A DNA stretch of 64,000 nucleotides, taken from contig JAHHRW010000002.1 in NCBI GenBank assembly GCA_020025575.1, positions 124,001 to 188,000 of the forward strand, given 5' to 3'. This DNA comes from Oscillospiraceae bacterium. GTDB lineage: Bacteria > Bacillota > Clostridia > Oscillospirales > Oscillospiraceae. Each line of letters begins with the position of its first letter. Positions within the stretch are counted from its first letter, which is position 1. The position numbers and the translations under genes are program-made. Under the pieces are notes generated by a model. It was not told where the DNA came from. It made no database searches and worked only from the letters and a program-made list of their open reading frames with translations. Of the stretch, positions 1 through 7,115 are shown in pieces.

Positions 1-10
1 AAAACTCCAT
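1..10 (-). CDS. start of a divergent gene, cut by the window edge
   Basis: The complement of positions 8-10 is an ATG followed by GAG TTT. It is preceded by an AAGGAGT ribosome-binding site (complement of 19-25) at 8 nt spacing and by a good promoter further upstream. Only three codons are visible, so no function can be given. The divergent arrangement suggests it may share control with the ABC exporter gene, for example as a regulator or partner subunit, but that is inference. Confidence 0.4.
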
Positions 11-38
11 GGATTCACACTCCTTAGATGTTTTTGGT

Positions 39-67
39 ATTATAACAAAATTCCCGGAAAATGTCCA
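39..67 (-). promoter_or_regulatory. sigma-A type promoter for the divergent edge gene
   Basis: Read on the minus strand, a TGGACA -35 box (67-62) and a TATAAT -10 box (44-39) are 17 bp apart. It points toward the truncated gene at the window start. Confidence 0.5.
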
Positions 68-85
68 AAATAATTTTGGTTGCGC

Positions 86-114
86 TTGCAACATTGAATC
101 AGAAGTTGTATAAT
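86..114 (+). promoter_or_regulatory. sigma-A type promoter of the ABC exporter
   Basis: A TTGCAA -35 box (86-91) and a perfect TATAAT -10 box (109-114) have a 17-bp spacer. Transcription would begin near 121, leaving a short leader with the AGGAGG site just before the start codon at 141. Confidence 0.65.
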
Positions 115-140
115 AACCCAAGTATATAGGAGGATTTTAT

Positions 141-1898
141 ATGACAACCAAAGATTTTCAAAAGAAAAGACCTTTGATGATTTTTGTGAGCTATTTCAAA
201 AATCACCTGGGTTTGTTCCTGACGGATATCACCTGTGCGGTGCTCATTGCAGGTATTGATTTGGCGTTCCCTCTGATTACCCGCTGGGCACTATATGATT
301 TGCTCCCCAATCAGGCGTATCGCACCTTTTTCTTGATTATGGCGGTGGCACTGGGCAGCTATGCGATTCGTTCGTTACTGAATTATGTGGTGTGTTATTT
401 CGGGCACACCTTTGGCATTCGGGTCGAGGCAGACATCCGTGCAGATTTGTTCCGACATATGCAGGAACTGGGGTTTGATTTCTATGACCGCAATCGAACA
501 GGACAGATGATGAGCAGACTGACCACGGATCTGTTTGATTTGACAGAGCTTGCCCATCATGGCCCTGAGGACTTGCTGACCAGCATTTTTACCGTCATCG
601 GAGCGCTTGTGATTATGTTCACCATTCAGTGGCAGCTGGCACTGGTGGTGGCAATTGTGATTCCCATTTTCCTGATCGTGGTCATGAGTATGCGCAATCG
701 TATGTCCAGAGCCTCAGCGGCAGTTAAGCAGAAAATCGGCCATATCAACACCGAAATTGAGTCCAGCCTTACCGGAATCCGCACGGCAAAGGCTTTTGCC
801 AGTGAAGATCAGGAGCTTGCTCGATTTGAAACCGCCAATGAGCAGTTCAAAACCTCTAAGCGTCAGTTCCACAAGGCGATGGGAAGATTCTCCAGCGCTG
901 TGGAGTTTTTTCTGTGCAGCCTGAACGTGGTGGTCATCGGCTTTGGCGGCTGGCTCATCATGCGTGGACAGATGGATTATGTGGATTTGATCACCTTCTC
1001 CCTCTATATTGCCACATTTGTGGCGCCAATGCGAAAAATGTCCACCTTCTCTGAATTGCTTGCCAGCGGATTTGCAGGTCTGAACCGATTCGTAGAACTG
1101 ATGCGCATGGAGCCTACCCTGAAGGATCGGGAAAATGCCAAGCCGCTGTCCTGCGCGGGGGGACAGATCGATGTAGATCATGTATCCTTCTCCTATGATG
1201 GAGATTTGGCGGTTCTACACGATGTGAGCCTGCACGTGCATTCCGGTGAAACGGTGGCCATTGTTGGCCCTTCCGGCGGCGGCAAGAGCACCCTGTGCCA
1301 GCTGATTCCCCGCTTTTATGATGTTACCTCTGGTTCTATCAAAATTGACGGTCAGGATGTCCGGGATGTGACCCAGAAATCCATTCACCAGAACATCGGA
1401 ATTGTCCAGCAGGATGTGTTCCTGTTTGCGGACACCATTCTGGAGAATGTCCGCTATGGTAAGCCGGATGCAACCATGGATGAAGTAATTGCAGCTGCCA
1501 AGAAGGCAGAGATTTATGAGGATATCATGGCGATGCCCAATGGGTTTGATACCTATGTGGGCGAGCGTGGCACATTGCTGTCCGGCGGACAGAAACAGAG
1601 AATTTCCATTGCTCGAATTTTCCTGAAGAACCCGCCGATCCTCATTTTGGATGAGGCAACCTCTGCGCTGGACTCTGTCACAGAGGCAAAGATTCAAAAG
1701 GCATTCGATGCTCTGGCTGAGGGCCGAACCACGCTGATCATCGCCCATCGGCTGTCCACCATTCGCTCTGCGCATCGGATTGTTTCCATTGCGGATGGCA
1801 TGATTACCGAGAGCGGCACCCACGACGAGCTGATTGGCAGCGGCGGAATGTATGCGCAGCTTTATAAAACCCAGACCAATATTGCAAAGAATCTATAA
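141..1898 (+). CDS. ABC exporter, fused permease and ATPase (MsbA/BmrA type)
   Basis: Half-transporter of 585 aa that should dimerise in the cytoplasmic membrane and export a lipid, drug or peptide; the substrate cannot be read from sequence. The N-terminal ~320 residues are a six-helix exporter membrane domain. The ATPase domain has Walker A GPSGGGKST (~377-385), signature LSGGQ (~480), Walker B ILILDEATS (~500-508) and the switch histidine in AHRLST (~536). The length is normal for the family. The ATG follows an AGGAGG site. It is monocistronic between its own promoter and a terminator. A second half-transporter partner could be the divergent edge gene, but a homodimer is equally possible. 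Confidence 0.93.
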   Translation: MTTKDFQKKRPLMIFVSYFKNHLGLFLTDITCAVLIAGIDLAFPLITRWALYDLLPNQAYRTFFLIMAVALGSYAIRSLLNYVVCYFGHTFGIRVEADIRADLFRHMQELGFDFYDRNRTGQMMSRLTTDLFDLTELAHHGPEDLLTSIFTVIGALVIMFTIQWQLALVVAIVIPIFLIVVMSMRNRMSRASAAVKQKIGHINTEIESSLTGIRTAKAFASEDQELARFETANEQFKTSKRQFHKAMGRFSSAVEFFLCSLNVVVIGFGGWLIMRGQMDYVDLITFSLYIATFVAPMRKMSTFSELLASGFAGLNRFVELMRMEPTLKDRENAKPLSCAGGQIDVDHVSFSYDGDLAVLHDVSLHVHSGETVAIVGPSGGGKSTLCQLIPRFYDVTSGSIKIDGQDVRDVTQKSIHQNIGIVQQDVFLFADTILENVRYGKPDATMDEVIAAAKKAEIYEDIMAMPNGFDTYVGERGTLLSGGQKQRISIARIFLKNPPILILDEATSALDSVTEAKIQKAFDALAEGRTTLIIAHRLSTIRSAHRIVSIADGMITESGTHDELIGSGGMYAQLYKTQTNIAKNL

Positions 1899-1912
1899 GA
1901 AAAACCACAAAG

Positions 1913-1943
1913 AATCCCACTTCATTCATGAGGTGGGATTTTT
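1913..1943 (+). terminator. rho-independent terminator of the ABC exporter gene
   Basis: A 12-bp stem (1913-1924 with 1929-1940, one G-T pair) with a TTCA loop is followed by a short T run. Confidence 0.8.
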
Positions 1944-2001
1944 GCATAGAATAGGGACTTGCTGTCGGCAATAAGATACTCCTAAGGGGGTGAGGCCTAT
2001 T

Positions 2002-2679
2002 TTGTCCACAGCTTGGCTGGCCTTGGGGACGATGCTGTATTCCTTGCAGCTATCCACCGGCAGTTTCCCGAAACCACTGACAAAGGAAGAGGAGCAGCAC
2101 TATCTGGCTTTGGCCTGCAATGGAGATTTAGAGGCCAGAAATGTTTTGATTGAACGAAATCTGCGCTTGGTGGCCCACATTATGAAAAAATACTATGCGC
2201 AGGAGTCAGAACAGGAGGATTTGATTTCCATTGGAACCATTGGGCTCATCAAGGCAATCAGTACTTACCGCATGGATAAAAATATCAAGCTTGCAACCTA
2301 TGCATCCAGATGTATTGAAAATGAGATTTTGATGTACTTTCGGAGCAGGCGCAAGTCGAGTCAGGATGTATCCCTGTCCGATTATATCGAGACGGGGACG
2401 GATGGCACGGCGCTGTCCCTGATGGATGTGGTGTGCCAGGAAGATGATCTGTTGGAACAGGTGGATCACCGGGAGAATGCCAGAAAATTGAACGATGCAG
2501 TAGAGAGCTGTCTGACCGAACAGGAACAAAAGGTCATTTGCATGCGGTATGGCTTGCAGGGATATCTGCCGCAGCGGCAGCGGGAGGTGGCCCAGCGCAT
2601 CGGCATCAGCCGCAGTTATGTATCCCGGATTGAAAAGCGGGCACTGGAAAAGCTGAAACGCTTTCTGAATGGAGAATAG
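2002..2679 (+). CDS. sigK: sporulation sigma factor SigK (pro-sigma-K)
   Basis: RNA polymerase sigma factor for the late mother-cell programme of sporulation. It has region 2 with the SigE/SigK hallmark stretch NLRLVAHI...EDLISIGTIGLIKAI...KLATYASRCIENEILM, and region 4 with a helix-turn-helix ending GISRSYVSRIEKRALEKL. Before the FPKPL motif lie about 24 mostly hydrophobic residues like the Bacillus subtilis SigK pro-sequence, so membrane-coupled processing is likely (inference). I prefer the TTG start at 2002, because GGTGAGG (1989-1995) sits 6 nt upstream. A GTG at 1990 lies inside that ribosome-binding site and is the alternative (229 aa). The gene is intact, with no skin-type insertion. 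CATAGAAT at 1945-1952 resembles a SigE -10 box, but no good -35 is seen. Confidence 0.92.
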   Translation: MSTAWLALGTMLYSLQLSTGSFPKPLTKEEEQHYLALACNGDLEARNVLIERNLRLVAHIMKKYYAQESEQEDLISIGTIGLIKAISTYRMDKNIKLATYASRCIENEILMYFRSRRKSSQDVSLSDYIETGTDGTALSLMDVVCQEDDLLEQVDHRENARKLNDAVESCLTEQEQKVICMRYGLQGYLPQRQREVAQRIGISRSYVSRIEKRALEKLKRFLNGE

Positions 2680-2697
2680 CCCGCAGACAGTGACAAC

Positions 2698-2732
2698 GAC
2701 CGACCGGGAAAAAGTCCCCGGTCGGTCAATTT
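2698..2732 (+). terminator. rho-independent terminator after sigK
   Basis: A perfect 11-bp GC-rich stem, GACCGACCGGG (2698-2708) with CCCGGTCGGTC (2717-2727), is followed by AATTTT. Confidence 0.8.
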
Positions 2733-2773
2733 TACATGGAAACATGGCAGGAGAGCCAAGCAGAAGTGCCTAC

Positions 2774-2802
2774 TTGCAAAATGAAACGCTGTGAAATATA
2801 AT
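2774..2802 (+). promoter_or_regulatory. promoter of the DUF5662 gene
   Basis: TTGCAA (2774-2779) and TATAAT (2797-2802) are separated by 17 bp, just upstream of a GGAGGG site and the ATG at 2838. Confidence 0.6.
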
Positions 2803-2837
2803 GTAATAAAATATCAAAAGGGGTCTGGAGGGATTGC

Positions 2838-3389
2838 ATGAAGGCGTGGCAGCATTTTAAGACCATTACCCATCACAAGCTGCTTGTGATGGAGGGCTGC
2901 TTTCGGGTAGGATTATATTGGCAGGGGTTGACCCATGATCTTTCCAAGTATTCGCCTACGGAATTTCGGGTCGGCGCAAAATACTATCTGGGAGATCGCA
3001 GTCCCAACAGTGCAGAGCGACAGGATAAAGGTTATTCTACTGCGTGGATGCACCACAAGGGTCGGAACAAACACCACTATGAATACTGGACGGATTTGAA
3101 TTTGCAGACGGGACGCTATGAGTCCTGTCTTATGCCCAGAAAATATCTGGTTGAAATGGTGATGGATCGCAGGGCTGCGTGTATGACGTATCAGGCAGAA
3201 CGCTATACAGATGCATCTGCATGGGAGTATTATGACAGATCCAGGGAGCGTACCATCATGAATCCGGAGCTGGCAAAGCAATTGGCGTTTTTGTTGGAAA
3301 TGCTCCGTGATGAGGGAGAACAGGTTACTTTTCGGTATATCAAAGAAAGTGTACTGCCGGGAAAACCGTTTCCCTGGGAGCATGCTTAG
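2838..3389 (+). CDS. DUF5662 family protein
   Basis: Protein of 183 aa that I recognise as DUF5662, a family common in Clostridia with no assigned function. It is rich in conserved His/Asp residues: THHK near the start, LTHDLSKYSP, WMHHKGRNKHHYEYW in the middle, and VMDRRAAC. The repeated HHK/HxxxD pattern is reminiscent of metal-binding helical folds such as HD domains, but that is only resemblance. No signal peptide or membrane segment is visible. It has its own promoter and a GGAGGG ribosome-binding site. It lies alone between sigK and a tRNA gene, so context gives no function. Confidence 0.8.
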   Translation: MKAWQHFKTITHHKLLVMEGCFRVGLYWQGLTHDLSKYSPTEFRVGAKYYLGDRSPNSAERQDKGYSTAWMHHKGRNKHHYEYWTDLNLQTGRYESCLMPRKYLVEMVMDRRAACMTYQAERYTDASAWEYYDRSRERTIMNPELAKQLAFLLEMLRDEGEQVTFRYIKESVLPGKPFPWEHA

Positions 3390-3440
3390 AAAGGGTATTT
3401 TTGCTTTTCTTAAAAATTTTTGGAAAATGTAAAAAAATGC

Positions 3441-3468
3441 TTGACATTTTCGAATACCTGAGTATAAT
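3441..3468 (+). promoter_or_regulatory. promoter of tRNA-Gln
   Basis: A perfect TTGACA (3441-3446) and a perfect TATAAT (3463-3468) with a 16-bp spacer lie about 35 bp before the tRNA. Confidence 0.75.
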
Positions 3469-3503
3469 AAGTCGTGTTGCTGCTGGTGCGGTGACAGATT
3501 GAT

Positions 3504-3577
3504 AGAGGATTAGTGTAACGGTAGCACACCGGACTCTGACTCCGTTCGCGGGGGTTCGAATCCCTCATCCTCTGCCA
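3504..3577 (+). tRNA. tRNA-Gln (anticodon CUG)
   Basis: A full cloverleaf can be drawn. The acceptor stem is AGAGGAT with ATCCTCT plus discriminator G, and CCA is encoded (3575-3577). The anticodon loop CTCTGAC has anticodon CTG at 3536-3538, and the T arm has GGTTCGAATCC. One C-T mismatch sits at the outer anticodon-stem pair. The gene is solitary, with its own promoter and terminator. It reads CAG codons; a UUG-anticodon tRNA would be expected elsewhere. Confidence 0.93.
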
Positions 3578-3608
3578 AAAGCCCTACGATTCTTCGTAGG
3601 GCTTTTTT
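3577..3608 (+). terminator. terminator of tRNA-Gln
   Basis: An 8-bp stem GCCCTACG/CGTAGGGC (3581-3588 with 3595-3602), extended by A-T pairs, is followed by a T6 run. Confidence 0.88.
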
Positions 3609-3672
3609 GTATGTAAATAGCTGTCGGATGGACTTGTACTCCGGGGGAGTTTCTTTCGTAAACCAGAATGGA

Positions 3673-3739
3673 CAAGCGGCATCGGCTCCTTTAGTTTATA
3701 AGGAGTGATGCCGCTTGCAGTGTTTGATTACAGACACTG
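3673..3739. other. two adjacent hairpins at the convergent end of tRNA-Gln and ridA
   Basis: A long stem pairs CAAGCGGCATC (3673-3683) with GATGCCGCTTG (3707-3717), with an inner CTCCTT/AAGGAG pairing. Directly next is CAGTGT/ACACTG (3718-3723 with 3734-3739). Neither has a clear T run on either strand. They may end or protect the 3' end of the ridA transcript. Otherwise 3610-3763 shows nothing recognisable. Confidence 0.5.
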
Positions 3740-3763
3740 GGGGAAAGTATCCGGTTTGTTGTT

Positions 3764-4132
3764 TTACAGTTCTGCGATGGCTTCGATTTCGCAAAGAACC
3801 CCCTTGGGCAGTTCTTTTACGGCGCAGCAGCTTCTGGCAGGCTTGCTTACAAAGTGGGCAGCATAAACCTCGTTAAACGCAGCAAAGTGTGCCATATCGC
3901 TCAGAAAGCAGGTGGTCTTTACCACCTTTGTGCAATCTGAGCCGGCGGCAGCCAGAATCGCGGCCACATTCTTGCAGCTTTGTTCAGCCTGGGCAGTGAT
4001 TCCCTCGGCAATCAGACCGGTGGCAGGGTCGATGGGGATTTGACCGGAGCAGAATACCAGGTTTCCGCAAATCATTCCCTGAGAGTAAGGGCCGATGGCG
4101 GCAGGAGCATTGGTGGTTGAAACGACTTTCAT
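3764..4132 (-). CDS. ridA: RidA family reactive enamine/imine deaminase
   Basis: Protein of 122 aa, the usual RidA length (YjgF/YER057c/UK114 family). The family hydrolyses reactive 2-aminoacrylate and related enamines made by PLP enzymes, protecting PLP-dependent enzymes in the cytoplasm. Seen here are the N-terminal APAAIGPYSQ, FCSGQIPIDP, the central VVKTTCFLSDM, and C-terminal ARSCCAVKELPKG with the substrate-binding Arg. The start at 4132 is set by a GGAGGA site a few nt upstream. A longer in-frame reading exists upstream, but it is antisense-quality sequence inside the neighbour's 3' end. It follows the SPFH gene by 25 bp, so the two are probably co-transcribed. Confidence 0.93.
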   Translation of the reverse strand: MKVVSTTNAPAAIGPYSQGMICGNLVFCSGQIPIDPATGLIAEGITAQAEQSCKNVAAILAAAGSDCTKVVKTTCFLSDMAHFAAFNEVYAAHFVSKPARSCCAVKELPKGVLCEIEAIAEL

Positions 4133-4157
4133 CCTATTTCCTCCAAACATGTAAAGA

Positions 4158-5456
4158 TTAGGTTCGATCGGCGTCTGTAAAGGGATCACCGCATTCGGGG
4201 CAGAATTTTGGGGGCTTGGTTGGGTCTGCGGGTTCCCAACCGCATTTATCACAGCGGTATTTTGGAACGCCTGCGGGCTTGGGGGCGCCGCAGTTGGTGC
4301 AGAACTTACCCTTGTTTTCGGTTCCGCAGGTGCAAATCCATCCATTGACTCTGGGGGAACCGCATTCGGGGCAGAAGTTTCCGTCGGCCTCGGCACCGCA
4401 GCTGCAATGCCAGGTGTTGTTTGGTTTGGCAGCAGCGGGCTGCCGTTGGCTCTGCATGGCGAACAGTTGATTTGCGTTGGCGCCGCCTGCCTGGGCAGCC
4501 ATATTCATACCCATAAATGCCATGGCGGGGCCGGCATTTTCGTTGGCGGCAGCGGCTTTCATGGCATCTGCCTGGGCAGCTACCAGATGAGCGGCGGCCA
4601 TGTCGGAGTTGCGGAGCACAGCGTTGCGCTGCAATTCCTTTATCGTTGCCTCGTCTTCAGGGGAGGCTGTAACGCTGGAAACGGCCATGGAAACAATTTG
4701 CAGTCCCCGAAGTGCCCCCCACTGTGGGGAGAGAACTTCGTTCATGGCCTGGACAAGCTCCATGGTATGACCGGGCAGAGCGGAGTAGCGCACGCCCATT
4801 GCGCTGACAGAGGCAAAAGCGGGTTGCAGTGCATTGAGTAATTCGGATTTGAGCTGGGGCTCAATTTGTTCACGCCGATAAACATCGGAAAAATTGCCAC
4901 AGACATTTTGATAGAACAGAACAGGATCGCTGATCCGATAGGAGTACAGGCCAAAGCAGCGGATGGAAATATCCATATCCAGTCCGATATTTGTATCCAC
5001 AACCCGGAAAGGGACAGGGTTGGCGGTACCGTATTTATTGCCGGTGAGTTCCTTGATGTTAATATAGTATATACGCTGATCGTGAGCGGTATCCCCGCCA
5101 AAGGTAAATCTGCGTCCAAATGCTTTGAAACTGTCGATGATACCCCGTCCCAGAGAGCCGGAGAAAATCGATGGTTCGGTGGAGGCGTCGTAGGTGTATT
5201 TGCCAGGCTCTGCGCAAAGCTCAGAAATCTTACCCTGGTCTACGATGATCGCACACTGTCCATCGGCAACAGCGACAATTGAACCGGAGGTAATGAGATT
5301 GTCGCTCCCTTTGGTGTTGGAGGAGCGGCCGGAGGTTCGTTTGGATGCTTTGATCGCAAGTGTTTCTGAATCCAATGCATCGCAATAGAAGTATTCCTTC
5401 CACTGATCGGCTAAAACACTGGAGCCGGCGGCGGAAGCTGCTTTGAGAAGTCCCAT
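4158..5456 (-). CDS. SPFH-domain protein with C-terminal zinc ribbons (YdjI-like)
   Basis: Protein of 432 aa. Residues ~1-300 are an SPFH/virion-core-like domain of the YdjI family (starting MGLLKAASAAGSSVLADQWKE, with EPGKYTYD and the IEPQLKSELLNAL stretch). An Ala/Met-rich linker with coiled-coil character follows (~300-350). The C-terminal ~80 residues carry three zinc ribbons: CSCG...CPECG, CTCG...CTNCG and CDKCGW...CPECG. The B. subtilis relative works with a membrane-stress (PspA/YdjH) system; transfer of that role is inference, since no such partner lies here. The ATG follows an AAGGAG site. RidA lies 25 bp downstream on the same strand. Confidence 0.88.
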   Translation of the reverse strand: MGLLKAASAAGSSVLADQWKEYFYCDALDSETLAIKASKRTSGRSSNTKGSDNLITSGSIVAVADGQCAIIVDQGKISELCAEPGKYTYDASTEPSIFSGSLGRGIIDSFKAFGRRFTFGGDTAHDQRIYYINIKELTGNKYGTANPVPFRVVDTNIGLDMDISIRCFGLYSYRISDPVLFYQNVCGNFSDVYRREQIEPQLKSELLNALQPAFASVSAMGVRYSALPGHTMELVQAMNEVLSPQWGALRGLQIVSMAVSSVTASPEDEATIKELQRNAVLRNSDMAAAHLVAAQADAMKAAAANENAGPAMAFMGMNMAAQAGGANANQLFAMQSQRQPAAAKPNNTWHCSCGAEADGNFCPECGSPRVNGWICTCGTENKGKFCTNCGAPKPAGVPKYRCDKCGWEPADPTKPPKFCPECGDPFTDADRT

Positions 5457-5498
5457 AATGTTTGCTCCTTTCGGATGAAAATTGCTTTCGTCGACAAT

Positions 5499-5527
5499 AT
5501 TATATCACGGGTGCCTATGAATTGCCA
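5499..5527 (-). promoter_or_regulatory. possible promoter of the SPFH-ridA pair
   Basis: On the minus strand a perfect TATAAT (5504-5499) is 17 bp from TGGCAA (5527-5522). The -35 match is weak (3 of 6). Confidence 0.42.
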
Positions 5528-5631
5528 TATCCCGGTGGCAAGTTTTTTGCATCCCTGTTGGGTGGTGCAGAATTGTGAATTATGCCAAAGAGGACGAAGG
5601 AAATTGAAACAATTTTTTGACTGAAAAATTG

Positions 5632-5659
5632 TTGACTTTTTTATGAATAGGCGTATAAT
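5632..5659 (+). promoter_or_regulatory. promoter of the str operon
   Basis: TTGACT (5632-5637) and a perfect TATAAT (5654-5659) have a 16-bp spacer. Transcription would begin near 5666, which rules out in-frame starts at 5643 and supports the ATG at 5697. Confidence 0.72.
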
Positions 5660-5696
5660 AATATTTCGTATGGATACTCTTATTAAAAGGGGTTCT

Positions 5697-5954
5697 ATGG
5701 TCGCCGATGGCCTGTCAGAACTCAGTGACCATTCCATTATCGTCGGAGCGAAACAGCTGCGCAAAGCACTGAATCGCGGCGGAGTCGGTCGGGTTTTTCT
5801 GGCCCGGGATGCAGACCCCGCAATCACAGGTCCGCTGGAGCAACTCAGCCTGCAAACAGCAACCGAATACACCTGGGTCGAGACAATGATCGATCTGGGA
5901 CGTGCCTGCGGAATTGACGTGGGTGCAGCGGCGGCAGCGACTGTCGCACATTGA
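5697..5954 (+). CDS. ybxF: L7Ae-like ribosomal protein (YbxF type)
   Basis: K-turn RNA-binding protein of 85 aa, equal to B. subtilis YbxF/RplGB in size and position directly before rpsL. Seen are IIVGAKQLRKAL, VFLARDADPAI, and the C-terminal LGRACGIDVGAAAA typical of L7Ae/L30e folds. The ATG at 5697 has AAAAGGGG at good spacing, and it is the first start downstream of the predicted transcription start. In the usual Firmicute order rpoB-rpoC precede this gene; here they do not. Confidence 0.88.
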   Translation: MVADGLSELSDHSIIVGAKQLRKALNRGGVGRVFLARDADPAITGPLEQLSLQTATEYTWVETMIDLGRACGIDVGAAAAATVAH

Positions 5955-5959
5955 TGGAT

Positions 5960-6005
5960 TTCTTTGGGATATCCCACAAGAAATAGATACCCGCCTATAT
6001 AGGCG
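5960..6005 (+). promoter_or_regulatory. two small hairpins in front of rpsL
   Basis: The palindrome GGGATATCCC (5966-5975), flanked by TTCTT/AAGAA, and the perfect palindrome CGCCTATATAGGCG (5992-6005) lie in the 75-nt gap between the L7Ae-like gene and rpsL. They could form an mRNA structure controlling rpsL translation. No factor is assigned. Confidence 0.4.
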
Positions 6006-6029
6006 AGAACGAAAGAAAGGAGAAATATA

Positions 6030-6452
6030 ATGCCTACTTTTAATCAGCTCGTTCGTAACGGCCGTAAGATGCCCACCTACAAGTCCACCGCTCCTGCTCT
6101 GCAGAGAGGTCTGAACACTCTGGAGAACAAGGCTACCAGCCTGGCTTCCCCTCAGAAGCGTGGTGTTTGCACTGCTGTTCGTACTACTACCCCCAAGAAG
6201 CCTAACTCTGCACTGCGTAAGATCGCTCGTGTTCGCCTGACCAATGGTATGGAAGTTTCCGCTTACATCCCCGGTGTTGGCCACAACCTGCAGGAGCACT
6301 CCGTGGTTCTGATCCGTGGCGGTCGTGTTAAGGACCTTCCCGGTGTTCGTTACCACATCATCCGCGGTACTCTGGATACTCAGGGTGTTCAGAACCGTAT
6401 GCAGTCTCGTTCCAAGTACGGTGCAAAGCGGCCCAAGGCTGGCAAGAAGTAA
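6030..6452 (+). CDS. rpsL: 30S ribosomal protein S12
   Basis: Decoding-centre protein of 140 aa, with the ~14-residue N-terminal-region insert usual in Gram-positives. TTPKKPNSALRK and RGGRVKDLPGVRYH are intact, so the lysines where streptomycin-resistance changes usually occur (K43 and K88 in E. coli numbering) are wild type. AAGGAG precedes the ATG. Second gene of the str operon; a 174-nt gap without a clear promoter separates it from rpsG. Confidence 0.98.
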   Translation: MPTFNQLVRNGRKMPTYKSTAPALQRGLNTLENKATSLASPQKRGVCTAVRTTTPKKPNSALRKIARVRLTNGMEVSAYIPGVGHNLQEHSVVLIRGGRVKDLPGVRYHIIRGTLDTQGVQNRMQSRSKYGAKRPKAGKK

Positions 6453-6626
6453 TTCTCTGCCCCCTATTGCAATTTGAATTTTTACTCGCCTTACGCAAGG
6501 CAAGGCCTTGCCAATGATGGTTTTATAATAGATAAAATCCTCTTGTTGGCAGGCACAACGAAAGTCTGAAAGTTTACCACTTTCGAGTACCGATGAAATC
6601 ATTATATTATGAAGGAGGGAAGCAAA

Positions 6627-7097
6627 GTGCCCAGAAGAGGTAATGTTCCCAAGAGAGAGGTTCTGCCAGATCCTATCTATAATTCTGTTCTGGTTACCAA
6701 GCTCGTTAACAGCATCATGCTCGACGGCAAGAAGGGTGTTGCCCAGAAGGTTGTCTATGGTGCTTTTGAAATTGTCGAGAACAAGACCGGTAAGAACGGT
6801 CTGGAAGTCTTCCAGCAGGCTATGGAGAATGTCATGCCCGCTGTTGAAGTTAAGTCTCGCCGTGTCGGTGGTGCTACCTATCAGGTGCCTATCGAAGTTC
6901 GTCCCGCTCGTCGTCAGACCATGGGTCTGCGCTGGATGACCACTTACAGCCGCAACCGTAGTGAAAACACTATGAAGGAGCGTCTGGCTGCTGAAATCAT
7001 GGATGCTGCCAACAACACCGGCAACGCCGTGAAGAAGCGTGAAGATACCCACAAGATGGCCGAAGCCAACAAGGCATTCAGCCACTTCCGCTGGTAA
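6627..7097 (+). CDS. rpsG: 30S ribosomal protein S7
   Basis: Primary binder of the 16S rRNA 3' major domain; nucleates the 30S head. At 156 aa from the GTG at 6627 it has standard length and the normal PRRGNVPKREVLPDPIYNS start. The upstream in-frame ATG at 6609 overlaps the GAAGGAGGG ribosome-binding site, so it is not the start. The C-terminal KREDTHKMAEANKAFSHFRW is complete. fusA follows 18 nt later. Confidence 0.97.
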   Translation: MPRRGNVPKREVLPDPIYNSVLVTKLVNSIMLDGKKGVAQKVVYGAFEIVENKTGKNGLEVFQQAMENVMPAVEVKSRRVGGATYQVPIEVRPARRQTMGLRWMTTYSRNRSENTMKERLAAEIMDAANNTGNAVKKREDTHKMAEANKAFSHFRW

Positions 7098-7115
7098 TAA
7101 AGGAGATACACTACA

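Noticed and set aside
1945..1952. CATAGAAT as a SigE-dependent -10 box for sigK
   Set aside because: Attractive biologically, but no matching -35 at the right distance; the spacing would run into the upstream terminator stem.
6508..6529. TTGCCA and TATAAT between rpsL and rpsG as an internal promoter
   Set aside because: The spacer is only 10 bp, and no -35-like box is found at 16-18 bp.
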